Shown here in pieces: positions 1 through 9,010 of a DNA stretch of 64,000 bases (the stretch's first letter is position 1; the number at the start of each line of letters is the position of its first letter). Location of the stretch: assembly GCA_035308365.1 (NCBI GenBank), contig DATGGU010000105.1:24443-88442 (forward strand). Direction: 5' to 3'. A program made the translations under genes and the position numbers. This DNA is from PALSA-505 sp035308365. Lineage in GTDB: Bacteria > Actinomycetota > Actinomycetes > Streptosporangiales > Streptosporangiaceae. The notes below the pieces were generated by a model that searched no databases, had not been told where the DNA came from, and saw only the letters and a program-made list of their open reading frames with translations.

Positions 1-232
1 CCAGGTCAGGCTGGCGCAGGTCAGCCAGCTCGACGAACCACACCCCGTCGGGAAACTCCGCCGCCACGCCGGCCAGAACCCGCACTGCCAGCCGGGTCTT
101 TCCAATCCCCCCAGGCCCGCACAAGGTCAGCGCACGCGTGCCGCGCAACACCTTGGGCAGCTCGCCGAGCTCACGCTCCCGGCCGATGAACCGGTTCGGT
201 TCCGCGGGCAGATGGGCCTTGATCTCGTTCAC
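1..232 (-). CDS. NB-ARC/AAA-type regulatory ATPase, N-terminal part (runs off the window)
   Basis: Only the first 77 codons are inside the window. Translation from GTG at 232 gives a short lead, then FIGRERELGEL and the Walker A loop GPGGIGKT (residues 39-46), then VWFVELADL. This order is typical of the ATPase domain of large actinobacterial LuxR/SARP/TPR-type regulators. The GTG overlaps the TGA stop of the ProA-like gene (GTGA), so the two are probably translationally coupled. The C-terminal domains (TPR, LuxR HTH) cannot be seen, so subfamily and target are unknown. Confidence 0.75.
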   Translation of the reverse strand, partial: MNEIKAHLPAEPNRFIGRERELGELPKVLRGTRALTLCGPGGIGKTRLAVRVLAGVAAEFPDGVWFVELADLRQPDL

Positions 233-1563
233 TTCATGTCCCTTGGGTCAGGATCGCAAGGCTCACCCACGACCTGAGCACAGGCAAATAATCTCAGAGA
301 ACCTAACGTGACGCCGGGAGTGACGACGTACTGGCGCAGGCAGAGGTCGGCGAAGGTGACCGGGCCACGGGGACCGGGTACGTGGTCCACGTTGATACCG
401 GTCTCGGGCACGCCGAGCAGCTTGAAGCCGTCCAGCAGGCGGGAGCTCGCGTTCCAGAACGCGCCGGTGCCCCGGTAGGCGGCGAGGAACGCCGTGGCCG
501 CGGCGGCATCCGAGGTCACGATGCCGGCGGCAAGCCCGGAGGTGTGCTCGTTCGCGGTGGCGGCCGCGGCGGCGGCATCCGGCACCGGGGCGACGGTCAC
601 GGTGGCCTCCCGGCCGGGCTGCAGCGCCCACTCGTGGCCGAGCGGGTGGCCGTGCGGCGGCAGCGACGCGCTGACATCCGCCTTGGCCAGCGCCGCCAGG
701 GCGACCGGGAGCAGTTCGTCCCAGACGGCGGAGCAGATGAGCAGCAGGTTCAGCCGGTTGCAGACGCCCAGCCGGTCCAGGCTCTCGGTAATCAGGCGGC
801 TGGCCTGGGCGGGCTCGGCGGCGCGGTCGAGGTAGAGCACGCCGCCGCCGTCGGCGTGCGCCAGCGTTCGCACGCCGGCCCGGGCCGCCTCGGCGGCGAG
901 CGCCCGCGTGCTCTCCCCGCTGCCGCGCAGGATGACCAGCGGGATCAGGGCCGGCTGGCGGACGAGCTCGGTGGCCGCGTCCCGGCTTGGGGTCCGGATG
1001 AGCTGCAGCGCTCCGCGGCCGATGCCTGCCGCCTCCAGTGCCGGGGCGATCGCCTGATCGAACAGGGCGGTGGCCGAGGCGAGCGCGGCGGCGCCGGTGC
1101 GCAGCACGCCGGCATTGCGCGACTTGAGCAGTTGCGACGCGATATCCACCGTGACCGCGGGGCGCGCCTCGAAGTTCGCGCCCACCACGCCGATGGGAAC
1201 GCGCCGCTCCCGCAGGCGCAGCCCGTCCGGCAGGGTGCGGAGCTCCGTGCCGCCGGGTGGGAACGGCACCCCGGCGAGCAGTTCGAGCTGCCGGGCGGTG
1301 GCCGCCAGCCTGCCCTCATCCAGGCGGAGCCGGTCCAGCAGGCCGCGGCCGAGGCCATCGGCCGTCCCCCGTTCCATGTCGGCGGTGTTGGCGTCGAGGA
1401 TGGCGGGAGCACGCTCGGTGAGCAGGGCGGCCATCCGGCGGAGTGCGGCGTCGATGGCCGCGCCGGACGCGGCGGCCAGCTCCCCGGCGGCCTGCCGGGC
1501 CGCCACGCCGCAGGAGACGACCTCCTGCCTGGCCCCCGCGGCATGGTGCACGTCAGCAGTCAT
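229..1563 (-). CDS. ProA-like gamma-glutamyl phosphate reductase / aldehyde dehydrogenase family protein
   Basis: 444 aa of the aldehyde dehydrogenase superfamily, closest in layout to glutamate-5-semialdehyde dehydrogenase (proline synthesis, cytosolic, NADPH-dependent). Visible ProA features are RRVPIGVVGANFEARPAVTVD (residues 120-140), the catalytic Cys268 in GVCNRLN, and a late ETGINVDH segment. Several normally conserved ProA stretches are altered: the glycine-rich TGVGNCHVYVD segment reads ADGGGVLYLD, and the end lacks the usual TTYKYVV motif. It may therefore be a paralogue with another acyl-phosphate or aldehyde substrate. It is not beside proB. Its stop overlaps the start of an NB-ARC ATPase gene. 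Start is ATG at 1563. Confidence 0.7.
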   Translation of the reverse strand: MTADVHHAAGARQEVVSCGVAARQAAGELAAASGAAIDAALRRMAALLTERAPAILDANTADMERGTADGLGRGLLDRLRLDEGRLAATARQLELLAGVPFPPGGTELRTLPDGLRLRERRVPIGVVGANFEARPAVTVDIASQLLKSRNAGVLRTGAAALASATALFDQAIAPALEAAGIGRGALQLIRTPSRDAATELVRQPALIPLVILRGSGESTRALAAEAARAGVRTLAHADGGGVLYLDRAAEPAQASRLITESLDRLGVCNRLNLLLICSAVWDELLPVALAALAKADVSASLPPHGHPLGHEWALQPGREATVTVAPVPDAAAAAATANEHTSGLAAGIVTSDAAAATAFLAAYRGTGAFWNASSRLLDGFKLLGVPETGINVDHVPGPRGPVTFADLCLRQYVVTPGVTLGSLRLFACAQVVGEPCDPDPRDMK

Positions 1564-1584
1564 GACGACGAGGGTAGTGCCAGC

Positions 1585-2595
1585 TCACCAGGTCCAGTAG
1601 AAGCCGACCACGGTTCTCTCGATGAACCTCATGTAGCGCTGCACCGAATACTGGCTGTCCATGGTGACCGGCTCCTGGCTGTGGATATCGCCCTCCATGC
1701 CATCCCACACCGCCCACCACACCTCCTTCGGCGGGCAATTCGGGTGGAATTCGACCCTTATGTCTACATTCTCCACCCGCCGCATCACCGCCCGCCGGTA
1801 CTCACTTTTCCTGGCGTCAATCCGCTCGCCCAGATAGTGGTAGGTGTTCCAGTATTCCAGCGTCAGCGTCTCGCCCAGTGACAGTTCCTTCGCCAGCAAG
1901 ATGTCGGTTGTGTAGACGCCGTTGCCGAGCTTATGGCGATAGCCCGACACCCCCTTGCAGCCCTGCCCCACCTCCAGCGTGAGGGCATCGGTGTCGTGCA
2001 TGAATGGAACGCGGTCCAGGCCGTCCGCGGTCGCCTCGATCACCTTGAGCTCACGGGCCCGGGCGATCAGGCCCTCGGGGCCGACGCTGATGTGGTCGTG
2101 CAGGGACAGCGTCTGGTACCTGGGCGGCCCAAGAACGTCGGCGGCCTCGGCTGCTATCTCCGGCCGCATGGCCTTCGGGCCGGTCAGCACGCTGATCCGG
2201 GCCGACCCGGACCACAGCCGCCGCAGCCGTTCCGTCTCGGCCTCCGAGAAACCGAATGCCTCGGCAAAAAGCGCCAGCGTAGCCCGGCTCAGCATCCGCC
2301 CCGATATTGCCCGCAGCACCGTGTCCTTGAGCTGGCGGGGCAGCAGTTCGGTATCGCCTTCGGCCCGCGGATGACTCCACCGGTAGCGGGCGAGCACCTC
2401 GGCAACCGCCAGCTGATTTACCTGACCGGGACGGCTGCGTTCGGCATACTGCTCCCATCGCCGACGGTAACGGCCCGGCCGCAGCAACAGTTCGCGCAGA
2501 TATGCTGCAGCGGCCTGACGATAAGCATCCTGCGCTGCTTCGGTCACGGAATGGTATTGCCCTGCCTGTGCGACTTTAATGCGAACTACGGCCAT
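1585..2595 (-). CDS. Conserved hypothetical protein (actinobacterial)
   Basis: 336 aa, not assigned to a family. The first 150 residues are rich in helix (AAQDAYRQAAAAYLRELLL; FAEAFGFSEAETERLRRLW) and look like a degenerate XRE-type N-terminal region. The C-terminal half is beta-rich and aromatic, ending RFIERTVVGFYWTW. No signal peptide or membrane helix is visible, so it is probably cytosolic. It lies 21 bp upstream of the ProA-like gene on the same strand and could be co-transcribed with it. Confidence 0.6.
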   Translation of the reverse strand: MAVVRIKVAQAGQYHSVTEAAQDAYRQAAAAYLRELLLRPGRYRRRWEQYAERSRPGQVNQLAVAEVLARYRWSHPRAEGDTELLPRQLKDTVLRAISGRMLSRATLALFAEAFGFSEAETERLRRLWSGSARISVLTGPKAMRPEIAAEAADVLGPPRYQTLSLHDHISVGPEGLIARARELKVIEATADGLDRVPFMHDTDALTLEVGQGCKGVSGYRHKLGNGVYTTDILLAKELSLGETLTLEYWNTYHYLGERIDARKSEYRRAVMRRVENVDIRVEFHPNCPPKEVWWAVWDGMEGDIHSQEPVTMDSQYSVQRYMRFIERTVVGFYWTW

Positions 2596-2651
2596 TATGC
2601 TACGGCCTCAAGTCTCGGTCTGGGGGCAGACTCGAACGGCGGGAGGGGGAC

Positions 2652-2990
2652 GTGATCATGGACGATCGCGTCGGCGTGCCCAGGCAGGAGCTCGGCGAAG
2701 CCTATTTCCTTGACCTGCTGGGAGATGCTTACAACGGGCTCGGCCGCTACGACGAGGCCATTGTGGCGCTATCGGGGGCGGCCATGGCTTTCAGTCAGCA
2801 CGGCGCCCAGTGCGCGCACGCCGTATGCCTGTTCAAAATCGCGCAGAGCCACCTTGCGATGGCGCACAGCGATCAGGCGATCGGGTACCTGGAACAGTGC
2901 CTGCCGATCTTCCAGGATCTGCACCTGCCCGACCATGAGGCGCAGGCCCTGCGCGCCCTCGACAGCTGCCGTGCGGCCCTCGCAAGTTGA
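2652..2990 (+). CDS. Small TPR-repeat protein, possibly the remnant of a larger TPR regulator
   Basis: 112 aa with two to three tetratricopeptide-like helical pairs: YFLDLLGDAYNGLGRYDEAIVAL near residue 18, LFKIAQSHLAMAHSDQAIGYLEQ near residue 62, then a capping helix. A purine-rich Shine-Dalgarno stretch lies just before GTG 2652 and suits ATG 2658 better (about 7 nt). The sequence resembles the C-terminal TPR tail of AfsR/NB-ARC regulators with no DNA-binding or ATPase part, so it may be a decayed fragment. It diverges from the hypothetical gene across a 56-bp gap. Confidence 0.5.
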   Translation: MIMDDRVGVPRQELGEAYFLDLLGDAYNGLGRYDEAIVALSGAAMAFSQHGAQCAHAVCLFKIAQSHLAMAHSDQAIGYLEQCLPIFQDLHLPDHEAQALRALDSCRAALAS

Positions 2991-3132
2991 CCAGCCCGTA
3001 GGCAAGCGAAGGTGGAGCCCAGCCGGTATAGGTAAAACGGCCGTAGCCATGACTGTGCAGTCATGCAATTTCGCGATCAGGGCGCTGCCACCTGGCCAGC
3101 CGTGCCGGCAAACCGGCTTGGGGGAACTCGGC

Positions 3133-3981
3133 CTAGAACAGCACCGACATGAAGGTGTCGACCTCGTCGAAGCCGACCCGCTGGTAGGCGGCCCTGGCCG
3201 GGGTGTTGAAGTCGTTCACGTACAGCGACACCACCGGCGCGACGCTGCGCAGGGCCTCGGCGACCACGGCGGCGACACCCGGGGCGGCCAGCCCCCGGCC
3301 ACGGTACTCCGGCCGTACCCAGACACCCTGGATCTGGCAGGCCTGCGGGGTGACGGCGCCGATCTCCGCCTTGAAGATCACCCGGCCATCCTCGATCCTG
3401 GCGAAGGCCCGTCCCGCACTGATCAGCTCGGCGACCCTGGCCCGGTAGCCGGCCCCGCCGTCGGGCCCCACCGGGGAAACGCCGACTTCCTCGGTGAACA
3501 TGGCCACGCTGGCCGGGAACAGGACGTCGAGCTGGCCGGGCCGGACCCGGCGCACCAGCGGGTCGGGTGCCACCAGGGGCGGGCCGGAAATCGCCATCAC
3601 GGGCTGCGACCTGCGCACCTCGCGGGGGCGGCTCCAGTACGGGGCCAGCAGCTCCCAGAGCTGCCCGATCGCGGGGGCGGGGCCGACCAGGGACGAGCAG
3701 CGCCTGCCCTGCGCCCGGGCCCGCCCGGCGAACGCGGCGATCGCCTCCGGGGTGGCCGCCACCGGGACCAGGTTCGCCCCGGCGTAGCACAGCGAGCTCA
3801 GCCGCCCGTCGCGCAGGTGACCCCACATCTGCGCGCCCAGCCTGGGTGGGTCCAGGCCGACCGCGCGCACCCTGGAGGCGACGAAGACGTTCACGACAGG
3901 ATCGCGGTCGCAGATGGCCAGCACCTCGTCACGATCGCGATCACCGAGCAGGCGCACCGGGGCCGTCCACGGCGCCTTCAC
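3133..3981 (-). CDS. GNAT-family N-acetyltransferase with DUF4081-type N-terminal domain
   Basis: 282 aa from GTG 3981. The usual GNAT core sits in the C-terminal third: IQGVWVRPEYRGRGLAAPG is the acetyl-CoA pyrophosphate loop and VSLYVNDFNTPARAAYQRVGF the beta5-alpha4 segment. The N-terminal half resembles the DUF4081 domain found with GNAT domains in actinobacteria. The GTG at 3981 was chosen because GGAAGG lies 9 nt upstream; GTG 3990 would have no spacing. It lies 43 bp downstream of the secreted hydrolase gene on the same strand. Acceptor substrate unknown. Confidence 0.8.
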   Translation of the reverse strand: MKAPWTAPVRLLGDRDRDEVLAICDRDPVVNVFVASRVRAVGLDPPRLGAQMWGHLRDGRLSSLCYAGANLVPVAATPEAIAAFAGRARAQGRRCSSLVGPAPAIGQLWELLAPYWSRPREVRRSQPVMAISGPPLVAPDPLVRRVRPGQLDVLFPASVAMFTEEVGVSPVGPDGGAGYRARVAELISAGRAFARIEDGRVIFKAEIGAVTPQACQIQGVWVRPEYRGRGLAAPGVAAVVAEALRSVAPVVSLYVNDFNTPARAAYQRVGFDEVDTFMSVLF

Positions 3982-4024
3982 CCGTAGCACCCTTCCAGGG
4001 TATCGGTACCCCCGCGGCGCGTGG

Positions 4025-5620
4025 TCAGCCACCGGGTGACGGGGCGGGCAGGGCCGGGCAGCTCGCGTTGACCGCTCCGGGGCCACCGGCCTCCGGCAGC
4101 GCCCCGGTGGCCAGGTAGCGGTTCAGATAGCCGTTCACGCAGGTGTTCGGCGGGTACGACAGCGACTGGCCGTGGTTGCCGCCGTTGCTGACCACGACCA
4201 TCCGTGAGCTCGGCAGCAGCCGGTGCGCCTGCATGGCGCCGGCGTACGGGGTGGCCGGGTCGAGCGTGCCCTGGATCATCAGGATGCCGGGCAGCCCGCG
4301 GCCGTTGATCCGCAGCGGGTGGGATGGCCCGCGCACCGGCCAGAACGCGCAGGCGGCGTTGAACCAGGTGTTGTCCCAGGCCTGGTACGGCGCGGTCCGG
4401 TACACCCGCCGGGTGTCGCTGTTCCACTTCGCCCAGGAGCGCGGCCAGTTCACGTCGGAGCACTCGACGGCGTTGTAGACGGCGAACTCGTTCTCGGTCT
4501 GGGTGCCGTACTGGTTGTATTCGCTCACGAGCTGCCGGGCGGCGCCGCTGCGGTAGTACGCGGACAGCGCCGTGGCCAGCCCGGGCCACAGGCTGTTCTC
4601 GTAGCCGCCCTGCAGGAACGTGTCGTCGAACTCGTCCGGGCCGATCATCGGGCCGGACGGGCCGCGGATGGGGCCGGTCTCCAGGTGCGTGCGCACCCGG
4701 TTCCAGGCGCGGGCCACCTGCGCCACCGTGGAACCGAGGTGGTAGACGCTGTCGTAGCGGGCGGTCCAGGCGAAGAACGCGTTCATCCGGCCCTGGAAGG
4801 CGTAGTCCTGGTCGATGTTGTCCTGGTACCAGACGCCGCCGGGCCCGACCGTGCTGTCCAGCACCATCTGCCGCACCCGGTGCGGGAACAGGGTCGCGTA
4901 CACCTGGCCCAGATAGGTGCCGTAGGAGTAGGCGAAGTAGCTGATCTGCCGCTGGCCGAGGGCGGCGCGGATGGAGTCCATGTCCTTCGCGGCGTCTACG
5001 GTCGTCATGTACGGCAGCATCCAGCCGAACGCCTTCTGGCAGTCCTGCGCGTACGTCTTCGCCCGGTTTTCCATCGCCGTCTCGGCCGCCTGGCTGGCCG
5101 GGATGTAGTCGGGCCGCACGCCGCGGAAGAAGCCCGGCTCGCAGCTCAGCGCGGGCACGCTCGACCCGACGCCGCGCGGGTCGAAGCCGACGATCTCGTA
5201 CTCCGACGCCACCGTGGGGTCGAGACCCTGGGCGACGTCGGCGGCGAGGGCCAGCCCGCTGCCCCCGGGACCACCCGGGTTGACCAGCAGCACGCCGCGG
5301 CGCTGGCCGGCCGGGGCGGTCGCCTGCACCCGGGACAGCGCCAGCGTGATCTTCCGGCCGCCTGGATGGCTGTAGTCCAGCGGCACCTGCAGGCTGGCGC
5401 ATTGCATCTGGGCCCCGCCGCCCGGGCAGGAGTGCCAGCTCAGGCCGGTCCCGGCCGCGGCGCTGGCCGCGCCGGGCGACCTGCCCGGGCCGCCAGGGGC
5501 CGGGCCGGCGGAACTGCAGGCCGCCACGGCGAGCACGGCGGCCGTGGCGGCTGCGGCGGCCGGGCGCAGACGGCTGAAGCGCGGCGGGGTGCCCGCTCGG
5601 TGAAAGGGCATGGTTATCAT
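4025..5620 (-). CDS. Secreted lipoprotein alpha/beta hydrolase, TAP/SlpD-type tripeptidyl aminopeptidase family
   Basis: 531 aa. An N-terminal hydrophobic stretch ends in the lipobox AVAAC (Cys35), so it is predicted to be a membrane-anchored lipoprotein outside the cell. Hydrolase marks are NPGGPGGSG (114-122, oxyanion region), GFDPRGVG, the nucleophile Ser232 in AYSYGT, a C-terminal TAP-like domain with the acid in GTLDPATPY, and the catalytic His in GNHGQS. The family removes N-terminal tripeptides or hydrolyses small esters; the actual substrate is not readable. Start is ATG at 5620, with a second in-frame ATG three codons later. Confidence 0.85.
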   Translation of the reverse strand: MITMPFHRAGTPPRFSRLRPAAAAATAAVLAVAACSSAGPAPGGPGRSPGAASAAAGTGLSWHSCPGGGAQMQCASLQVPLDYSHPGGRKITLALSRVQATAPAGQRRGVLLVNPGGPGGSGLALAADVAQGLDPTVASEYEIVGFDPRGVGSSVPALSCEPGFFRGVRPDYIPASQAAETAMENRAKTYAQDCQKAFGWMLPYMTTVDAAKDMDSIRAALGQRQISYFAYSYGTYLGQVYATLFPHRVRQMVLDSTVGPGGVWYQDNIDQDYAFQGRMNAFFAWTARYDSVYHLGSTVAQVARAWNRVRTHLETGPIRGPSGPMIGPDEFDDTFLQGGYENSLWPGLATALSAYYRSGAARQLVSEYNQYGTQTENEFAVYNAVECSDVNWPRSWAKWNSDTRRVYRTAPYQAWDNTWFNAACAFWPVRGPSHPLRINGRGLPGILMIQGTLDPATPYAGAMQAHRLLPSSRMVVVSNGGNHGQSLSYPPNTCVNGYLNRYLATGALPEAGGPGAVNASCPALPAPSPGG

Positions 5621-5666
5621 CTTGCCGGATCGCCGGGCCGGGAATGACCGGCGGCCGGCCGTTGCC

Positions 5667-6470
5667 TCATGCGCTGCGCTGGCGTTCCTCCAGGGCCTTT
5701 CGGTACTCGGCGACCACCAGGTTGGTGAGTTCGGTCACCGAGGTCTCGCTCGCGGTCCTGTCCAGCGTGATCCTGCCCTGCTGGAGCAGGTTGACCCGGT
5801 CGCAGACCTCCAGTACCTGCGCGTAGTTGTGCGCGATGATGATCACCGAGACGTCGCCGCTGCGCTTCAGATCCTGCACAATGTCGAGGATCATCGCCCC
5901 TTCCTTGACGCCCATGGCGGCCAGCGGCTCGTCCAGCAGCAGGATCTTGGCGTCCGAGTGGACGGAGCGGGCGACCGCGATGGCCTGGCGCTGGCCGCCG
6001 GACAGCGCGGCGACGTCGGCGTCCACCGAGGGGATCTTCACCCCCATCTCATCCAGGTACTGCCGGGTGAGCCGCCGCATGGTCTTGTTGCTGAGCAGCG
6101 GCCAGCGGACCCTTTCCCGGTTGAGGAACATGTTGTGGTAGACGCTGAGCTGGTTGACCAGCGCGAGGTCCTGGTAGACGGCGTCGATGCCGAGCGAGCG
6201 GGCATGGTCCACCGACTTGAGCGTGATCTCGTGCCCGTCCAGCAGGATCCGCCCCGAGGTGGGCTGCTGGAACCCACAGAGGATCTTCAGCAGGGTGGAC
6301 TTGCCCGCGCCGTTGTCGCCGATGAGGCCGAGCACCTCGCCCTTGGCGAGATGCAGGTTCACGTCGATGAGGGCGGTCACCGCACCGTAGCGCTTGGCGA
6401 TGTGCTCGACCCGCAGCACATCGGTGACCTGGCCGTCTGGCTGCTCGGTGCGCACCGGATCTGTGGTCAT
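5667..6470 (-). CDS. Sugar ABC transporter ATP-binding protein (FrcA-like, single ABC domain)
   Basis: 267 aa. Walker A GDNGAGKST (51-59), signature LSGGQRQ (156-162), Walker B ILLLDE (176-181) and an H-loop IIIAHN are all present, so the ATPase should be active. It is the single-cassette type that pairs with CUT2 (RbsC-like) permeases, not the double RbsA type. ATG 6470 overlaps the TGA of the permease gene (ATGA). It powers import of a monosaccharide or polyol captured by the binding protein at 7669-8847. Confidence 0.92.
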   Translation of the reverse strand: MTTDPVRTEQPDGQVTDVLRVEHIAKRYGAVTALIDVNLHLAKGEVLGLIGDNGAGKSTLLKILCGFQQPTSGRILLDGHEITLKSVDHARSLGIDAVYQDLALVNQLSVYHNMFLNRERVRWPLLSNKTMRRLTRQYLDEMGVKIPSVDADVAALSGGQRQAIAVARSVHSDAKILLLDEPLAAMGVKEGAMILDIVQDLKRSGDVSVIIIAHNYAQVLEVCDRVNLLQQGRITLDRTASETSVTELTNLVVAEYRKALEERQRSA

Positions 6471-7534
6471 CGGATTCTCCCTGCGGCGCGTACCCTGGCG
6501 AGTTGCACGTTGGCGATCATGGCGATCAGGATGGCGGCACCGAAGTAGATCTGCTCCGGGTAGGCGCTGATCCCGATTACGTTGAAGCCGTCGACCAGGA
6601 CCGCCAGCACGGCCGCGCCGAGGAACGCGCCGATCATGGTGCCGGAGCCGCCCAGCATCGCGGTGCCACCGATGACCGCCGCCGCGACCGCGTAGAACAT
6701 CGGCTGGTAGGCGGAGCCGCCGGAGAACGTGTCGATGATGCCGGTCTGGAACGCGATCTGGACGCCGACGAACGCGCCGAGCATGCCGGTGAGCATGAAG
6801 TTCCCGTACTTGATCCTGGCCACGTTGATGCCGGCCTCGGCCGCCCCCAGAGCGTTGCCACCGACCGCGATCGTGTGCAGGCCCCACCGGGTACGCCGGA
6901 GCAGCATGTGGAACAGCGCGGTGAGGATGACCGCCCAGACGATCTCGGACCAGGCGTAGGTGCCGATCCAGTGGCCGATGCCCGTCACGGCGGGCGGAAT
7001 GCTCGCCTGCGTCCCGTGCGAGGTGGTCAGGATGAGACCGGCCAGCACGAATCCGGTGCCCAGGGTGGTGACGAAGGACGGCAGCCCGAGGGTGACGGTG
7101 AAGAAGGCGTTGATCCAGCCGATGACCCCGCCGAACACCACCGCGAGGATGATCCCCAGGATGCCTGGCACGTGCCAGTAGTCGATCATGAAGTGCATCA
7201 TGAACGGCGCGAAGGCGTAGGTGAACCCGACCGACAGGTCGATCTCCCCGCAGATCAGCAGCAGCACCTCGCCAAGCGCGATGATGATGATCGGCGCCGC
7301 GTACTGGGTCAGGTTGATCAGGTCGATCTTGGTGAAGAACGTGGAACGGCCCGCCGATGAGATGACCCCGAAGTAGAGGATCAGCAGCACGACGACCACG
7401 AACACGGTCGCCTCGCGCTGCTTCATCAGAAAGATTCCCGCACCCCGCAGGCGGCCTGTTATGCCGTTCCTGGCGACGGGGCCGCCGGGCGGTTCGCCCG
7501 CCACCCGCGGCGCGTCCTGGATGGTGTCGCTCAC
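6467..7534 (-). CDS. Sugar ABC transporter permease, RbsC/FrcC (CUT2) family
   Basis: 355 aa with about eight to ten hydrophobic segments, including IGVIILALGEVLLLICGEIDLSVG-type motifs (the EIDLSVG stretch is a CUT2 hallmark). GTG 7534 is preferred because GGGAGGA lies 9 nt upstream; GTG 7543 would abut the Shine-Dalgarno. It is the middle gene of the operon, 134 bp after the binding-protein gene and overlapping the ATPase gene by 4 bp. It forms the membrane channel of the importer. Confidence 0.9.
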   Translation of the reverse strand: MSDTIQDAPRVAGEPPGGPVARNGITGRLRGAGIFLMKQREATVFVVVVLLILYFGVISSAGRSTFFTKIDLINLTQYAAPIIIIALGEVLLLICGEIDLSVGFTYAFAPFMMHFMIDYWHVPGILGIILAVVFGGVIGWINAFFTVTLGLPSFVTTLGTGFVLAGLILTTSHGTQASIPPAVTGIGHWIGTYAWSEIVWAVILTALFHMLLRRTRWGLHTIAVGGNALGAAEAGINVARIKYGNFMLTGMLGAFVGVQIAFQTGIIDTFSGGSAYQPMFYAVAAAVIGGTAMLGGSGTMIGAFLGAAVLAVLVDGFNVIGISAYPEQIYFGAAILIAMIANVQLARVRAAGRIR

Positions 7535-7668
7535 CTCGGCCACTCCTCCCGTGCAAATCAGATAGCGCGCCGGCGCCCGCTACCGGCCTGTGGTCGGTTC
7601 ACAGGCTCAGTATCCGGCGCCGGCGGCTCTCACTCGCTCTATGACTAGGTTCCCGGACGCGCGGCGCG

Positions 7669-8847
7669 TCAGGTGCTGGTCGTGGCGATCGGGTTCTGGA
7701 TCGGCCCGGAGCGCGGGACGAGCGTGGGCTTGCTGGCACCGGTCGAACCCTCATAGGTGGTCGAGTTCTTCAGGTACGGCTGGACGTTGGACTTGGTGAC
7801 GAACGTCAGGCCGGTGTCGGTGTCCGGCGGCAGCACCAGCCCGCCGGTCAGGTTGAACATGTACAGGTAGAGCACCGGCAGGAAGCCCTGCAGGTACGGG
7901 TCCTGGTTGATGGTGAAGTCGAGCTGGCCGGCCTGGATGGCGTTCAGCGTGCCCGGGGTCAGGTCGAATCCGCCGGCCGGGATCTTGAGGCCCTCGGTGG
8001 TCAGGGCCGGGCCGAGCAGCTCGGTCGAGCCGGCGTCCACGGCGCAGGCCGCGACCAGGCCCGACTTGTTGCCGGTCAGGTACCCCTTCTCGGCCGTGCC
8101 TTCCTGGGAGGTCGACGCGCCGGTCGCCTGCATGTGCACGGTGTAGCCGGCCGGGGTGAGCACGGAGGCCGCGCCGTCGTAGCGAGGCTGGATGTTGGCG
8201 CTGCCCGGGGTGGCGATGAAGATGACCACCTTGCCCGGGTGCGGGGCCAGGGCCTTGATCCGCGCCCCCATCTGCTGGCCGGACAGGTAGAGCGCCTGGC
8301 CGACGTAGCAGAGCCGGTTGGTGCCGGGGGTCGGCACACCCTTGAGGATGGGCCCGTCGGCGTTGTAGCTGACCACCGGGATCCCGGCGTTCATCGCCTT
8401 CGCCACCGGGATCTGGAACGTCGTGTCGGTGGGGGCGCTGTTGATCACCGTGGTCGCGATGCCGGCGGCCTTTCCTGCGATCGCGGTGTCGATGTAGGAC
8501 ACCATCTCCGCCGGGATGGAGCCCGCGGAGCCGCCCCACTTCGGTGTGGGCAGGCCGAGCAGCGTGGCGGCGTCCTTCATGCCGAACTGGGTGGGGACGA
8601 AGAACAGGTTCGTGGTGACGTGGTTGACGAACCAGAACTGCCAGGCCGGCGTCTTCGGGAAGTTACCGACCGCACCCTTGGTGGCGGCGCTGGTGGGGCT
8701 GGACGATCCACACGCCGTCAGCAGGGCGGACGCGGCAGCGGACACGCTGAGCAGGCCGGCCCCCTCCAGCAGACGCCGGCGAGTCGGCGAGTCCTTCATG
8801 TTGAGAGTCTCGATAGCTTCGTCGACCTTGGGGTCGATCTTTTTCAT
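7669..8847 (-). CDS. Sugar ABC transporter substrate-binding lipoprotein (periplasmic-binding protein family 4-like)
   Basis: 392 aa. The N-terminus has a twin-arginine stretch (RRR at 23-25 followed by LLEGAGLLS) and a lipobox LTAC with Cys46, so it is predicted to leave by Tat and be lipid-anchored. The rest fits the ribose/xylose-binding fold (AMNAGIPVVSYNADGP, GQQMGARI, AACAVDAGSTELLGPAL, NQDPYLQGFLPVLYLYM). A good Shine-Dalgarno (GGAGG) precedes ATG 8847. First gene of the operon. The exact sugar cannot be read; ribose, fructose or inositol-like substrates are typical for the family. Confidence 0.9.
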   Translation of the reverse strand: MKKIDPKVDEAIETLNMKDSPTRRRLLEGAGLLSVSAAASALLTACGSSSPTSAATKGAVGNFPKTPAWQFWFVNHVTTNLFFVPTQFGMKDAATLLGLPTPKWGGSAGSIPAEMVSYIDTAIAGKAAGIATTVINSAPTDTTFQIPVAKAMNAGIPVVSYNADGPILKGVPTPGTNRLCYVGQALYLSGQQMGARIKALAPHPGKVVIFIATPGSANIQPRYDGAASVLTPAGYTVHMQATGASTSQEGTAEKGYLTGNKSGLVAACAVDAGSTELLGPALTTEGLKIPAGGFDLTPGTLNAIQAGQLDFTINQDPYLQGFLPVLYLYMFNLTGGLVLPPDTDTGLTFVTKSNVQPYLKNSTTYEGSTGASKPTLVPRSGPIQNPIATTST

Positions 8848-8920
8848 CTTGGACCTCCAGGGAAGTATTCAGGGCAGGGCGTTGCCCCGTGTCGCCGCGA
8901 GCCGACGGCGGGCGGAGGAA

Positions 8921-9010
8921 GTGCCGTTGGGCATGGTTCCGGCAAGTTGAGCGCCGTGGGGTGTGGTTCCGGCAAATCAAGCGCCGTAGGGTGTGGTTCC
9001 GGCAAGTTGA
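8921..9010. repeat. 30-bp tandem repeat, three units
   Basis: Units 8921-8950, 8951-8980 and 8981-9010 share the core GTGGTTCCGGCAAGTTGA with a few substitutions. There are no spacers, so it is not a CRISPR. The array lies about 74 bp upstream of the binding-protein start codon, in the leader or promoter of the transporter operon. Confidence 0.9.

Noticed and set aside
382..1881. 499-codon open frame on the plus strand
   Set aside because: Antisense to the ProA-like gene; Gly/Arg/Ala-rich composition without motifs, a usual high-GC shadow.
4223..5647. 474-codon plus-strand frame
   Set aside because: Antisense to the secreted hydrolase, which has a complete set of catalytic motifs.
6471..7556. 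N-terminal extension giving a 629-codon frame ending in the ABC ATPase
   Set aside because: The extra part is a shifted reading of the permease; the ATPase starts at ATG 6470, overlapping the permease stop.
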